Assembly (NCBI GenBank): GCA_027382625.1 | Contig: JAJKFJ010022370.1 | Coordinates: 62,001 to 126,000, forward strand | DNA length: 64,000 nt | DNA from: Tetmemena sp. SeJ-2015 | Taxonomy: Eukaryota > Ciliophora > Spirotrichea > Sporadotrichida > Oxytrichidae | Direction: 5' to 3' | Shown here: positions 34,010-47,405 of the stretch, one piece after another | Position numbering within the stretch: position 1 is the stretch's first letter | How the letters are laid out: every line of letters begins with the position of its first letter | Position numbers and translations under genes: made by a program | Notes under the pieces: generated by a model | What the model saw: only the letters and a program-made list of their open reading frames with translations | Told to the model about the DNA's origin: nothing | The model's database searches: none

Positions 34010-36070
34010 TCAAAATACGAATATAATTGCACTTAAGATTACCATTACGAACACCGATATTAAGGTATAGCTTGCAGATCCATACACATAGAAAGGATAT
34101 AGCAAATTTCTCGGTAGTGCCTTGATAGGGTTAGGAGTGGGAGGTGCGTAAAAGTTTGAATCTTAGTCTACTTCGTAAAACTACAAGCTTACGATAGCTT
34201 AGAAGTCTTATTTTAAGCTTGGATTAGGTTTTTTATAGGTCCATGGATTTAATTAATCTGCATAGTGGCTTACATGAACAATTTGATACTAAGGATCCCC
34301 TCTAGTGTTTATTTTTGTAAAGAATGCTTATAGGAAGTATGCTGAGGGGAAGCTGCAAGTTCCTGTTGAGTTATCCCATTCAACAGTCACTCCTGTTTTA
34401 TCTTTAGCCGTATCTAGAGTTGCAGCAACCCAATCTGAAACAAAGTGAGGATTAGCATTTCCAAACCTTCCAACATACTTGAGGTTTTAAAAATTTTAGA
34501 AGATCATCAGATTGGTCCATCCTTGATTAGAGCAAAAGTCCTAAAGCTCTTGTCTTGTTAATTGAAGTTTGCAACCATAAAGACTTGAATCATCAAAAGA
34601 GAGGATAGGATCATCCATGTAAGTTTATTGCGCTGAAGTCTCAATGAGATAATTAGTTATGTTGGTACCTGATGATAGGGATGTTTTCAAGTTGTAGCAG
34701 AGACCTTGATTGTCAGCTCCACGAATTGCAAAACCTTGCTGAGACATGTTTACGTATTCATATAATATATAGAAAAATTAAATTGAATTCAGTGGTGCTA
34801 TTGAAAGTTGCATTGTAGCCTGTGAGTAATTTTGAACCTTTAATGTAGCCTGGGCCTCCTGAATTTTTCCTTGAATAGATAGATTATTTGAAGGTGAGTG
34901 AGCTCTTCTTGGAAAGATAAGCTATTGATGAGCAAGAGGAAGGAGTATATTTTCCATACACTAGATCAATAGTAACATTCTGAATTTAGCTTTAAACTCC
35001 GAAGGAACTATTGAAATCAGCGTAATAAACTGTATAGTGTGATTCAAGAAGCATGTTAGTGCAAGTGCAATCAGTAGAGTTAAAGAATGAATTAATTTAA
35101 TATATAATAGTTATTCTTTGAATTACGAATGAATCATGAAAAGTAGTAGGAGCACTTACTCCTAGCTCTAGTTGAGTATTTATTGAGAAGTTCTTTTAGA
35201 TTCCTGGGAAAATTTGTGCTATGTTTTATAGATTAGTGTCTAATGAAATCTGCATGCTTGTGGCCTGTTTAATCGGAGAAAGTTGGCCAGTGCAGAAACT
35301 TGATGTCATCGCCTAAGGTTAGAACCCACAAGACTCAACTGGCCTGTCAGCCATAAATTTAAGAGGTCGTCCTTAGCCGCATAAGCCAAATATATCTCTA
35401 CTATCAAGATAGAGCCTTTGATTATTGTTGAACTCTTATATTCCTGTTCCATTTTTATATCCAACTAAGTATTCTAAGGCAGAGTATCCTTGCAGTTATT
35501 AGAGGGCACTTGGTGATTAGCTGAATGACGAAGATTGATAGTTTTACTGATTAGATTAAAAGTAAAAATTAATGAAGATGCCAAATCATCCTTTGTGCTG
35601 TTGAATTGGGCTGCAGTTGTTGCTGAATACTTATCATCAACGAAAGAGTTTACTGTTGATTTTGCACTCGAAGAAGTAATACAGAACAAGCCTCTAATGT
35701 TTTTCCCATAGACCTTCAAACCATCTTATAAGTCATCCAGTCCTCCAGTCAAAGTTCTATCCAAGCATTAACTGTAGGTAAGGATTGCTTTATCATTTAC
35801 CTCATCGAGGCAAAAGTTTTTGGAGAGTCTCCAAGTTGATACTGTTGAGGCGGCACAATCTGGATCACAGCAGCATGCTTCATCACAACCTCTGGGTGTC
35901 AAATCACATGTGCAAGAGCTGAAAGAGTCACTAGCTTTGATAGATAAAGATGACCCTGTTTACGGATTAGCAAAGGAAAAATAGGTGTTATCTCCATATG
36001 GAAGATTTTATTTTGTCACTTAGAGGAAAGAACATACAGTCTGTGTGAGAATTAATGCCTTTTTGTACAT
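34010..36070 (-). CDS. Tectonic-like ciliary transition-zone protein
   Basis: Membrane or secreted protein of the tectonic (TCTN) family, part of the transition-zone gate of cilia. The N-terminal ATG 36068-36070 leads into MYKKALILTQTVCSFL, a possible signal sequence. The diagnostic cysteine cluster is SSCTCDLTPRGCDEACCCDP followed by DC, close to the family consensus CxCDLxxxxCDxxCCCDxDC. Beyond it: NFCLDEVNDKAILTYSQCLD, GLFCITSSSAKSTVNSF, long beta-rich sequence, and a C-terminal TM segment TLISVFVMVILSAIIFVF immediately before TGA 34010-34012. Several short interruptions around 34760, 35100 and 35480 were not resolved individually. Which TCTN paralogue cannot be said. Confidence 0.8.
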
Positions 36071-36160
36071 TTTAAATTTTTCAAATTTAAACTTTTATTT
36101 TTTATTACTCTCTTCCTTACGAAATTTAGGAGAGAGTTAGTTTAGTTATTAAATTAATGC

Positions 36161-37421
36161 TCATTTCGTAGATATGATATTGATCTTCAGCCCAGACTGC
36201 TCATCATAATTAAGTTACCTCACTTCAATTTTACTCTTGTCACTAATACTGCTGATGTCACTAAAACTTGCTCTCGAAGCTCTCAGTATAACCTTGGCCT
36301 TTAAGAAAAGTATCTACTCCTCCTCTTCATTAGGAGCATTTTAGTTTACATCCCTCAGGTCTGGATTGAGTTGAGTGAGTCTATTTTTCTTTTACAGTTC
36401 ATAGACTCCATCTATTTTACTTCCGAGGTCAGAGTCATAACCCATATCTTTGACCAAGAGTCCTCGCAAATCAATCTTACAATCGTAAGTTATGTTTCGA
36501 TCTGACATATCTTAGAGGATAATAAAAGCAAAACTAATTTAGCAATTGAGATAAGGCTGAGATAATTGCTCTTTCTAATAAGTTATTCTACTTAGTGCAG
36601 AGAGCCCTCGAAGATTATATCTTTTGTGGCTCCTCCAAAGTTTACCTGGGTACCTCCTTGCTTCTAGCATTAGAGCACTTTTTGGAAGATTAGACTTTAA
36701 ATTATAAAATATTAAAGACTATTGAAGAGCTTATAGTAAATCTGCCATTCACTGGATGATCCTCGCTGACCACTAATGTATGCATTATCCACTATAATGC
36801 TCAGAGAAAAAGTGCTAAACACTCTCACAAGGATTATCATAATTTAATTATATAACTATGTTTAGCACTAGAGACAGAGACCATAGAAGCTTGATCTGAT
36901 TATAAGTAGTATTTATTTGCTGATTAGAGTCTCGTCTCTCCTGATATTATACTCGCATGACTTCTTTAGTCAGGAGCAAATTTGTTTAGTTACTTTAAGT
37001 CTTGTTACCTTATCTGTATGGGAGGAAGTACAAAATAATAATATATTTTTCTACTTAGGTTTGCTGAAAGTTGCTTATAGATGCTGCAGGTTTTAATTCA
37101 GTTTTCTGAGCTCTGAAAGACCCGATAATTGAGTTATATTCTTTTAAGTTGTTTAGATTGACTACTGTATCACTCTTCTTTAGTTTCTTGACTTCAATTT
37201 ATTGACCCTCTTTTTAAGTTTAGACATCTTGCTACTGCTTTAGATTTTGAATCTATAATAAGAAAGAAAATTATGTCTTATGTTTTCTGAATCATGATGT
37301 TTTCCACTTCTTGTTTGTTTCTTTTGAGTACTTGATTCAACCTGTTTGTATTGAAATCATTTCCCACTTTTTGGTTTGAGGAGAGAGATCTTGCTTGTAA
37401 GTTTTGATCCTTTGCACTCAT
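36161..37421 (-). CDS. Unknown protein with coiled-coil N-terminus
   Basis: ATG 37419-37421: MSAKDQNLQARSLSSNQKV and RLNQVLKRNKQEVENIMIQ, then after a short intron IQNLKQQQDVQTQKEGQQ and VKKLKKSDTVVNLNNLKEY. The middle, across one or two interruptions around 36850-37050, holds a hydrophobic region VFSTFSLSIIVDNAYISG and GSSSEWQIYYKLFNSL, GGTQVNFGGATKDIIFEGS. The C-terminal part is DCKIDLRGLLVKDMGYDSD, GSKIDGVYELQKKNRL, APNEEEEQILFLKAKVILR and SDISSISDKSKIEVRQ, ending at TGA 36161-36163. No family recognised. Its stop lies 91 bp upstream of the tectonic start on the same strand. Confidence 0.55.
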
Positions 37422-37684
37422 TATAGATTAAATAAATTATGAATTCAATTATAAAGTAAAATAAAAAAAGAAATTGTTCAACTGAAGAATTAAAATGTAA
37501 ATTTAGTAGAATTTAAAAGTAGAATAAAAATAAGCAAAGAGCAAATTATTTTCTAATAAAAAAAATAATTATTTTAAGAGAATGAAATTAAGTAATTTAA
37601 GGACAAACTATTTAAGAAATTACAGATATGAAAATGCTTATTTAGTTTTAATAATAATGCCATCATAAAATTTAAAGATAAATC

Positions 37685-40630
37685 TCAGATTTGATTGCAA
37701 TTTATTTATAATCTTTATGAAACAATAGCTTTCTGAATCTTGCCAGCTCTCATGTTATTTGTGGTAAGAGGTCTCTCTCGAGTTTACTTAAGCTCATCAT
37801 ACTCAAACAAGGGCTTGATGTCAGAATTCTGAAGATGATTACCTCTTCTTGAGCTGAGCTAACCATAACTAGTAGGATCTTAGAACATATGAGAGAGTTT
37901 ATTTCTCTCTCGAGCACTCTCCTCTCGCCCCTCTCTAATCACTGTTGAGAGACCCATACTCAGCCGTTTCGCAGATTAGAAAATTGAAGGTCTTTAATCA
38001 CTAAAGGAGCGATTTGGACTCTTATGCTTTACTCCAGAGAGTTCTAAGGAGCTTATTGAACTCTATCTTTTGTGAATGTGCTTCGAGCTCAAGCCACGAT
38101 TAAAATTCTTGAGTGACTGTTGATAGCGCATACTTTTAGGGCTATTGAAATTAGAGTCAACTGTTGTAAGTCTAAAGCCCTTATCATTCTTCGGGATGAG
38201 AGGCATCCACTCATCTAACAGGAAATCTGAGGCAAAGTAGTCTTCATTAGGGACATATATCTATAGACTTTTATTAGTTCCAGGAAATTAAGAAATTAAA
38301 CTTACCCCATTGAAATAATTCAGATTGACTCTTGAGACATTCACTTAATGAGGAGTCATGTCTATGCAAGCAATCGCTTTGATAAAGCACTTTTATCCAT
38401 AAAGAGGAACATTGAACCCTTTTCTCGTAAACTAAATACGAAATATATAAATTTATGGTTTTATGTCATGATGATAACCAATTCATTTTTAAAATCTCTC
38501 AAATTGAAAGTAGCTGATCCTATTTCCTTAATCTCATCTCTACCTCCCATTAATCTCACTTTAATGCACTGAGAAAATTAAAAAAAATTCTAAATCTTAC
38601 TCCATCTTTTTCAAGATATTTTAAAAGCCCTTATCTCTGATTACTGAAAAAGTAATAGAGTCTCACTTTATTTAAACCCAGTTGTTCTTAGTTTTTATCG
38701 ATCGTCCCTCTTATCTTAATTTTAGCAGTATAAGTCATTAACTTATACTCAAGATAGAGATTTGGAAAATCCTCTAAGAATTCTCTGTCCAGTTGATGCA
38801 AGTCATAAAGTATTAGGAAAATCTTGAACCTGTTAAGAAATTTAGTCGGCATAGCTTTTGCTTCATTCTCATCAATTTCTGAAATTGCACTCTCCTTTCT
38901 CTGTCTTTCCTCCTCTTCCTTTTACTTTTTCTCTGCTTCTTTTTTCACTAATTGCTTGGAAGCTGTGAGCAACTTATCCATTAAGGTCCCATTTTTAGTC
39001 GATCTCTCATTCTAATTCTATTTTTCAGATTATTGTTTGAACATAGCGATCAAGAGATCCCCTGAAGAGGCTTGCTTCTTCGTCTAGTCACTGAAAATTA
39101 CATTATTCTCTTTGTCTACTCTAACTGGGATACCTAGAGCACGGGACAGCTAAATTTGTACTTGTTGCAGCTCATCTACTTCCTTAAAAATTGAGTAGCA
39201 AGTTACACAAGCAGCAAAGGGCTTATAGAGAGAAATATCCTCATACATAGACTCATCTCCATGATTTAGCCATTCGTAGAAATATCCAAGGTTCATCAAA
39301 AGCCTCTCAGTTTTCAAAATCATTTTCAAAGTTAGACTATAGTTCAACTCCTCCACAGGGTAACCGATTTGGCAGAATCTACAGATTCTAAGCTTTACAT
39401 ATTCATTCGCCTTCTCTTGCTATTTCTTAGCGAGCATCTTTGCTTGTTCATCTTCATCAATATCCATTATGATATCATGTGAAGGTAGGAAATTTTTGAA
39501 AATTGGCTTAGCAAATGATTCTTCTAATTTGAAAGCCTTTCACGCCAACTAGCCACCAAATTCCTGCTGGGTCTTTAATGAAATCTGCAGCAAGCTCACT
39601 CATCTTAAGATTTGTGTTCCTTTCAACATACATTGCAATCTTCTGAGAGCTCTCAACAATCTACTGATAGTTCTGATCTCCCTTGGCTTTAACAAATGAG
39701 CAGTGAAGAGTGTTATTAGCCTTTGTTAAGTATCGGTCCATGTAATAAGGGCATTATTCGACGTCAGTGAATTTTACCTTGTTTGTAATCACCCAAGTAT
39801 ATGCTGGTTTATGTCTTCTCCAGACTGCTCTGCACACAAATGCATAAGGGCCTTTACATCTCACAAATTTCTACACCACTGTAATATCGCCTGATTACTG
39901 CCCATTTAAAGAAATAGCTTTCTCAGTTAGAAATCTTGTTGAAACGAGCTCAGTTTTATTTCCATAAGGCCTTCCTGTATCCTCATCATAGTCTTGAGTT
40001 TTTACAATAGCCACTACTTCGTCTACTCTGAAAGGGTTTCCCAGCTTTTTAATTACATCCTTCTCGTCGAATTTGTTTGCTCTTTAGATGTACCCCTATC
40101 AAAACATAAAATATGTATGGAATTACTCACCTCTTAAGTGGAGTATAGCCAGTATGGATCTTGTTAATCATTGTATACAATTGTATCTATTTTCAAAAGT
40201 AAATAAGCCATTTCAAAAATTACCAGGTATGAAAACTTAGAGCTAGTCAAACTTGTTATTCATATGAGTACCAGTTCTTTTAGCAAGAAACTTGAAAAAG
40301 TTTACAAATGGCATTATCTCTCCATCGTAATGGTATCCTTAAATGAAGTTAACCTGTTTTACTCTCTCCTTGTAAGTCTTCTTTGCCATTTACTCTGCCC
40401 AATTCACCTTCTTTTTATATACAGCTCTACATGATATTGAGATTTAAATATGTCGTTACATTTTCTCATTCATAGTATTGATCAAATCGAACTTCTCATC
40501 TTTCGTTTATAAGTAGGCGGACTAAATTTGAGTTAATTATGCATCTTACAGGTTTCCCACCAGTTAAGTACGCAGTCTTGGAGTAGACAGATGAAGGTGA
40601 AAACGCTGAGGGCTTTTCTCTATGTTTCAT
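37685..40630 (-). CDS. Large conserved-looking protein of unknown function
   Basis: ATG 40628-40630 (MKHREKPSAFSPSSVYSKTA). Blocks: GGKPVRCIINSN; YKERVKQVNFIQGYHYDGEI; YTWVITNKVKFTDVEQCPYY; IVESSQKIAMYVERNTNLK; ELAADFIKDPAGIWWLA; PIFKNFLPSHDIIMDIDEDE; then RLLMNLGYFYEWLNHGDESM, SLYKPFAACVTCYSIFKEVD, a charged coiled coil (KKEAEKKQKEEEERQRKE), ILYDLHQLDREFLEDFPNL, and an S/R-rich tail ending NNMRAGKIQKAIVS and a few more residues at TGA 37685-37687. The mix of globular sequence, one coiled coil and a basic tail suggests a structural or cilium-associated protein, but I do not recognise a family. Several short introns or IESs occur (near 40110, 39540 and 38300). Confidence 0.6.
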
Positions 40631-40708
40631 ATTTATAAAATCTCTATTTTTATTTGAAAAGCTTAATTTTAGTTAGTAAGAGGAATTTAGAAGGAAAATA
40701 AGTTGCTT

Positions 40709-42525
40709 TCAAAAATGCTAAAGATTCTAGTTTGACAAAACTTTACTCCAGTGGACTGCTCCTTGATTGCTAAAAATAAAATGCTGTTCTCTACCTCTAT
40801 TGAGCTCATCTATCTCAGGATCTAACTGAAGTTATCTATTTTGTCTTTCTTAAAAGTGGGGATCATTCAATAAATAGAACTTTGGATTTTAATTTAAAGA
40901 TATTATATTGAAGATTGAATCTCCTAAGTGCCAATCTAAAACTATGCCCATGCTAATGAGACCATCAATCTCTTTATCAGTTTAGTCTATCTGCTTCTGT
41001 AAAGTAATTGAGTAGTTTTGCTTTTCGTTTGAAGACTTGAAGAGAGTTCTTAAACTTTTCTTTCCACCCAGTAGTTTATCTAACTCAGATTGTTGACTTG
41101 CTTTCCTTGCTGTTAGCTTTTGAATTAGAACTGAAAGCTGATACCTCTGCTAGATAGAGTCTTGAAAAGCCTAAACATCTAAAATCTCCCCCTTCACCCA
41201 GTAGTACAAACTGGAGAAAGGATTTTTCGTCTTCTCACACTACAGATTAATATTTAAGAAGCATAAGTTACATACCATATCTTTGAGTGACTTGTAAAGA
41301 TCATTGGTTGCATCTCCAAAGATCATTTTAGTGGGGTTACTGTCAACATAATAGCTCAAACTCTTCTCCTCGTACTTGTGAAGCATGTTCACAATTTACT
41401 CTATGATAAAGTTATAACGACGCAAGTCTTACTTTAATTGTTAATGGTCAGATCATGGAGCTCAGCGAGGCCTTTAAGTTATTTCCTTAAAGCCTTATAC
41501 TGAATCAAAAGCTTCTTTAGGAAATTCTCGAAGTCATTCAACTTGAATTCATACTCTTGCTATTTATCTGCGATGCGCTTGAATTGGATTTCATTGAGGC
41601 CAAAAGCTTCAATAAATCTGTTCCCCATCTCATCATAATTTATCTTAGGTAGCTTCATTAGCTGGCCTGGTACGTCTGAATTTCCACCTGTGAATTCAGG
41701 CCTTGCGAAAATCCTAAACTCTTCTGAGTTGAGGAGGTTAGTAAGCTAAGAAACTTGCTTCAAGAAACGCTCTAGGTAATATCTTCTCTCTATTATAAAC
41801 TTTACATCTTTATTACCCACTGCTTTCTTTGGAGGAATAGCAAAAATTTAAGATAAATTATTTTCTATAAGAGATTATAACAAGTCAAAACAAATTCTTA
41901 ATTCAAAGACTGGTTGGTCCTTTATTTTAATTGTAAAATGAATATAGAATTAATATTTTTAATAGCGGGTACAAATACTCCTGGCCACCTGACAAGGAAA
42001 ATATTCCTAAGCTAGTAAAATTCATTGTATCTTCTCTGTCCTTCAAATTGCCCGAGAGCATCTTCTCCTCTGATTTAATACGACACGTACTTATTGTTGA
42101 TTAAGGTGGGTGAGACAACCTCGAACTTGTTATTGATTGTCATTAGCGTTCCGAAATGCGGAATCTTGTACTGATTTACAAGTTCTTCAACCATCTGAGT
42201 GAATTTAGTTGAACCTAGGGACTAGAGGGACCGCTCGCTAAAAGACCTCTGGTTCATCAATTCAGTCACTCCCCCTATTGAGGAACGATTTGAAGGTGAC
42301 ATCTTAAATTTAATTATCTGAATGTTAGGAGAAGCAGACTTGAAATTATCAGGCATCGTGAACTCATCATTCTACGATTCAAGGTGTTCATAATAAATAC
42401 ATAAAAGAAATATCAAGTAAAGTTAGTTCAAGTTCTCTCTGATCTGGGAAATCCATGTCATTTTCATTCTCAAGAAATTGCTGCTGCCTAGTTGGAGATT
42501 TTTCCTCCTCTGAGTTGTCACTCAT
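40709..42525 (-). CDS. PX-domain sorting nexin (SNX-BAR type)
   Basis: Phosphoinositide-binding sorting nexin acting at endosomes. ATG 42523-42525 opens MSDNSEEEKSPTRQQQFLEN. After an interruption near 42370-42410 comes KMSPSNRSSIGGVTELMN; the PX domain begins near EVVSPTLINNKYVSYQI and contains GQRRYNEFYQLRNIFLVRWP, VPAIPPKKAVGNKDVKFI and RRYYLERFLKQVSQL, which carry the basic residues (RRYNEF, PPKK, RR) that bind PI3P. The remainder is helical (NDFENFLKKLLIQYKALRK and LAELHDLTIKQ), consistent with a BAR-like dimer domain, ending GAVHWSKVLSN plus a few residues at TGA 40709-40711. The PX loop is interrupted by a 125-bp pointer-flanked insert (41836-41960). Confidence 0.85.
41836..41960. other. 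Candidate IES, 125 bp, 6-bp pointer AATAGC, inside the PX domain
   Basis: AATAGC at 41836-41841 and 41961-41966 (GCTATT on the coding strand). Removal joins RWPGVFVPAI to PPKKAVGNKD, the near-invariant PX core. The piece is not 3n, is AT-rich, and has no GT-AG ends that preserve VPAIPPKK. Confidence 0.8.
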
Positions 42526-42619
42526 TTCAGAAACTGAATAATAATTATATTTATATTCTATTAAAATTAGTATCAGTGATCGTAATATATTCGTTCATAC
42601 ACCCCAAGAGAGAGAAACT

Positions 42620-44927
42620 ATGAAAATTAATATGGAAACTGCAGATTCATCTCACAGAACACAGCCTAGGAAACTAACTCTGAACATAATGGACTCGAGA
42701 TCCATGCTGGATGATTTCTTCCTGCAGATGAAATTTAACTAACAAGAGGAAACACAGTAGTCTTTAGCAATTAGAGAGAGAAACAGCTTAGCTTAAAATG
42801 CTGATCCTACTAGTTAAGATTGGCATTCAAGGGAAAGGAAAAAATTCATGAGAAGTAGAAAACGTGGTGGTGCTGGCCATCCTTATCATTAAGATCCACA
42901 ATATCTCTCATAAGACCTAACTCTGCATGCTCGAAAGGAATCTCTTGTTTCTCCTAGAGGCGCTCTGAAAGGAGAAAGATAAGGAATGATGGAAGTTCAC
43001 AAGTAAATGTTTAAAGATAGAGTGCAATCTGCTCTTCCAAATCAGAGGAGAATGATGATATAGAAATACAGGTCAAGTATGGTTGGAAGAGACTCCTTAA
43101 CAAATTCAAATGCTGATTATAAGATGCTTTCAGAAAGAGTCAAAATTAGAAATAAGGAAGTAATGGAGCAAGCTCCTATCCTTTAAATGTATTTTATATC
43201 TCATTCATAACGAGAGTGAAAGATAATAGAACACAAACTCTCTAATTCACTAAGAAATGAATGAAGAAAATCATGGGGGAAGAAGAATGATAACTAATCT
43301 CTTAATTATTTTATCCACCTTAAAACTACATGGGACATGCTTCCACTCATCTATTCAAGAGAAATAATTCAGAGAGAGGGGAACCCCGCAGATCATCTCA
43401 TCATTTCTCTGGGAATCTAAAGAACATAAAAATCTATCTCTATTTATAGTATGATTTTTGTAATTTCTTCTTATCACTAATTTGAAAGTCTGAAATACAA
43501 GTTAGCGAATAGCCAAGACGTACAAGAAATAAATTAAGCTATTGAGTAGACAGTTAAGAATTTAGAACCCAAGGCCCAAAGGTAGAAAAAGTAAAAACGT
43601 TTACTATAATAGAGAAGACAGTTGCTTTTGGCAAGTCAGAGGAACAAAAATGAAAACCTCGTCGTCTACAAATCTAACTTTTCAAATGGTCTTTATGAAT
43701 ACGATCATGACAAGGAGAGTATCGATATTTAGGTACTCTCGCCCAATGATTCGCAGCAAGCAGCTGAAACTGTTCAAGAGGAGACGGTTACGTTTTAGTA
43801 GGACTACACTTACACTCATCAAACTGAGAGCATGCCCCAAGCACTCTAGACCACTAATTAATTTCTCAATTAGACGTACTCAAATAATGGGTCAAAGCTC
43901 AAAGATCAAAGTTTCTCACAAAATATTCTTATGTCAACGCCCAAGTATTCATCTAAAAATCTTCATTAGGTTATACATCTTCCTCAGCAGCAATTCCTAA
44001 CTATACATTCTAATTAAGTCTCAAATTAGTAAATATCTGAAAATCAAACGCAGCCTCAAAAACTACTAGGCAGAAAAAATCAAAGCCAGAGAGGTCCAAG
44101 AAGATTTAATGAATCTCAATAGTCATCCTAACATTTTTAGAACCTCAATACTCTCAACTTAAACTAGCAGTTTGATAATAACATCTAGCCTCATCCTGAA
44201 ACTAATAGAGCCTAGATTTCTTTTTCACGAACTTAGAAGAGTGGGTTAGTTCCCATTCTTTTGGAGATGAAGCAAAATAAGCAGGCTTTCATGAGAAAAT
44301 AAAGCATCATTCCAAATGAATACAAGCAAGTGGATGCTCCTCTATCATAAAGACCACTCAGCTCTGATGGACAAAGAATCTACTCAAAGCATATTTCAAT
44401 AAATAATGATTGTTGTTTAATTTCGCTGGTCAATGAGAAAGAGCATTTCCTCTCTCCTGTCACAAGCTCCCACGACATAAACCTTTAAAATCCTATTCTC
44501 ATTTTATGATTTGTACTTTGTTTATATGCTTGAAGCATAAGGAAAAGTAGTACAACAACGGCTTTTAGAAACTGAAGGAGGAACTTTTAAAAGCCAAGGC
44601 CTCTTAATTGATAGATATAGTTTCTCCAAAGTGCTCTTCCCTCGCTTATAGAGTGAATAAACTAAGAGAGAAGACAAAAAGAAGATTATAGAGACGAGAC
44701 ACAACATAGACTTCAATCATTTGATGAGGGGCTTTGAAATTATTAATCCTGCTAAGAAAGTCAAGGAAAACCTTTAGAGCAAAGAGGAAATAAGAGGTAT
44801 GTTTTATGGACAGTTTGATCTGTTTAAAAGGTGGAAGGTTACATAAAATGGCGTTCAAAGCTAAGATGCTATTCAAAGCATCTAGAGAAATTAATTAGAT
44901 TAAGTTCCTCCAAGCTAATTAAAATGA
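42620..44927 (+). CDS. Disordered / coiled-coil protein, unknown
   Basis: ATG 42620 (MKINMETADSSHRTQPRKLT). An S/R/Q-rich first region (KKFMRSRKRGGAGHPYHQD, SLVSPRGALKGER) is open to about 43200, then intron-interrupted to about 43500; a coiled coil follows (LKYKLANSQDVQEINQAIEQ, VKNLEPKAQRQKKQKRLLQ), acidic/Q-rich YEYDHDKESIDIQVLSP and AAETVQEETVTF, more Q/N-rich sequence, ISFSRTQKSGLVPILLEMKQ, and a more globular end (VVQQRLLETEGGTFKSQGLL, NIDFNHLMRGFEIINPAKKV, GMFYGQFDLFKRWKV) closing at TGA 44925-44927. It diverges from the sorting nexin with 94 bp between the ATGs. The last 130 codons look better conserved than the rest and could be a separate domain or gene. Confidence 0.5.
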
Positions 44928-45043
44928 TGAAGAAAATGAAGAAAACATTTCATAAATTTAATTTCTATTGAAGCTCTATTCTATAACTCAAGTGAAAAAT
45001 TGTTCTTAAATAGTAATTGATTGATAATAAGAGATAAATTCAT

Positions 45044-47102
45044 TCATAAAAGCCATTATTTGCACTATAAAAGATCTTTGGAGTAGGCGGTTGCGTTCGG
45101 TCCTCCTCTGCTCGGAGAGTACTTAGAGTCGAAGGCACTTTAATTATCATCATACTGACTAATTTGACCATAGTTCTTTTGCATTCCCATGTTATAGTTA
45201 TTGGAGTAAGTGTTGTTATTTTAGGGAGGACGCATGCTGTAGTTGGTTGATCCTGCTATTCCCTGTAAATCGTGCATAGGATTCATATCGAATCGAAGTG
45301 CGGTGTTCATTCCTCCATAACTCTAATCATAGAGGCTTCCTTAGCCCATGGGGAACTCATTCTTCATATTCGGTTGAGGAGTCAAAGCGCTCAGTTTGTC
45401 TAAATCTATTATATAAACAAAAATTTAAATAAAATTAAAAATATATAATTAACAAGCTTATATGTATTATGACTGTTATCTGTAGCTAAAAAATTTCATC
45501 ATTAAATTTTATATAAAATCTAGAATTATATTTCTTATATCTATTTAAAATCTAAAATTAATTTTTATGAAATCAATTGTAAGACGACTCATATAAACTT
45601 ACTCAAATCAGAGTCTATTGAGGCAATATCAGGAGGCATCATTATATCTAAGTCGAAGCTTTGATTTTCAATGTTTCCTAAACCTCCTTGGCTTATCAAA
45701 TAAATTAAGTAGAGTCAATCAGATTTTGGTGTCCTCCTGCTCCACCATGGAAATAGGTGCCAGCAGCGGTAGATGGATTCTTTGAAATGAACTCTTTGGA
45801 TCCTTGCATTTCGTATTATGGATTCATATTGAAGTCACTCAGGTTTTGCCTTGGCCTCATCTGATTCTACTGAGAATATACTGAGCCACCATACTTTTAC
45901 TAAAGCATACTAAACAAATAATCTAAGCTTACTGGATCATAGGGTACGTTGTAATTCTGCTAAGTGTTGTTTGCCATTTAGTAGTTGAATTCCTTATTCT
46001 TAGCAGGAGAGAATTATTTCTTGACTGCCATGTTTGGACTGTAAAATTGACCTTCTTGAGCAGGGTATTAGAGCTAACTTACTCCCTCACTATCAAGGTT
46101 TAGGTTCTCACTCTAGTTTATCGACTTCGCTCAGATTGTGGTTGTGGCTTACAGATCCAGAAATCTAAGAAGAATTCTAGCCAGCTCTGCTCTTCATCCC
46201 TTAAGAATTCTAAGATTGATGAAAAGGCTTTGGAGGTATGTATGCTCTATTCGAAGTCAAACTTGGCTTCTTCAAGTTCACAGGCACCATATTTTCCTCT
46301 TCATAGTCTTATTCAATCGAAGTTAGAGGTAGTTGCGATTGTGAAATTTTATTGCTTCCTCCTCTTGGAGCCTTTTAAGCTTTGTTATCGTTAGCTGCTC
46401 CAAAATTACGAGGATTTATTGGATTAGCACTGGGTGGAATCTAACTCTTATGATGCTAGAGAGCCATAGTATTCGGTGCATAGACAGTTTTCATACTTTG
46501 AGGAGCAGTTGATAAAGATGCATTACCTCCTAAGCCTCCTACACCTGCATTACTCTTATGCCGACCTCCAATCAAAGGTACATGCTATTGACTGATTCCA
46601 CTATCCTAGACAGAATCTTCAGAAGTTCCATAGAGCAATTAATTTATGTCCTCATTTTGAGAAGAGCTACCTTAAAGTTTAACCCTTGTTTGCTGTGCAG
46701 TCAGAGCTTTCTATTGCTTAGTCTCCTCAATTCTCTATCTGGCCTTATTGATCTTACTCTCTATTAAAAAATTGCTTCAAGTTTAGCTTGCTCTATAGCA
46801 TGCTGCTCTTTAAGCTTCCTGACTTGAACTGATTTATTATCTGCTGATTGGATTGCCTTTTTTGGTGGATTCTGAGATCTAGTTCTCTCAGAAGCCTTCT
46901 TGGTGATAGCGGTCTGCTTTCTCTGAAGGAGACTTGCTTCTCTGGGGTTGAGATCTTTCATCTTTGACTCCTATTCTGTGAGTTTTTCCTTCAAACTTTG
47001 CTGCTCTTGTAGTAGTAGCTTGACCATGTCTGACAATTCATTGATCTGCTTGTTCTTTTGATCTAGCTACTCAGCTTCTCTTAAGAGCATCTCACTAGTC
47101 AT
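45044..47102 (-). CDS. Coiled-coil protein with N/P/G-rich low-complexity tail
   Basis: ATG 47100-47102. N-terminal coiled coil with heptads: MTSEMLLREAEQLDQKNKQI, NELSDMVKLLLQEQQSLKEK, ASLLQRKQTAITKKASERTR, KLKEQHAIEQAKLEAIF. After an intron near 46750 the protein becomes N/G/P/Q-rich (many Asn, Gly, Tyr, with GSTNYSMRPPQNNNTYSN near the end), prion-like in composition. A roughly 210-bp AT-rich GTAAG...ATAG piece near 45405-45610 fits an intron, but GATTT direct repeats at its edges also allow an IES. Open to TGA 45044-45046, though the last few residues may be untranslated. No family recognised. Confidence 0.55.
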
Positions 47103-47405
47103 TTGCTTTTAATTGTTACATAGGATAATAGTACGGTTTCTTATCTAGTACTGAATAAGTGCTGAGATTTGAAATTGATTATTAATTCCATTCCTAAAAT
47201 TTTACTTTACTTTACTTACTTTGCTTTTAATTGTCGAAAGTGTTCATTGCCTGTCGTTGACTTCCATTACCTACCAGGTCATACAAACTTTCAGAGGGCT
47301 CTTCTTAAATTTAAGGCATTTCTTTCGAAGGCATGGCTCTGTGATTGGGGCTTCTATCTAAATCGATTGCTTGTTATAGTCTTGTTGGGTTTAATTCTAT
47401 GATAT

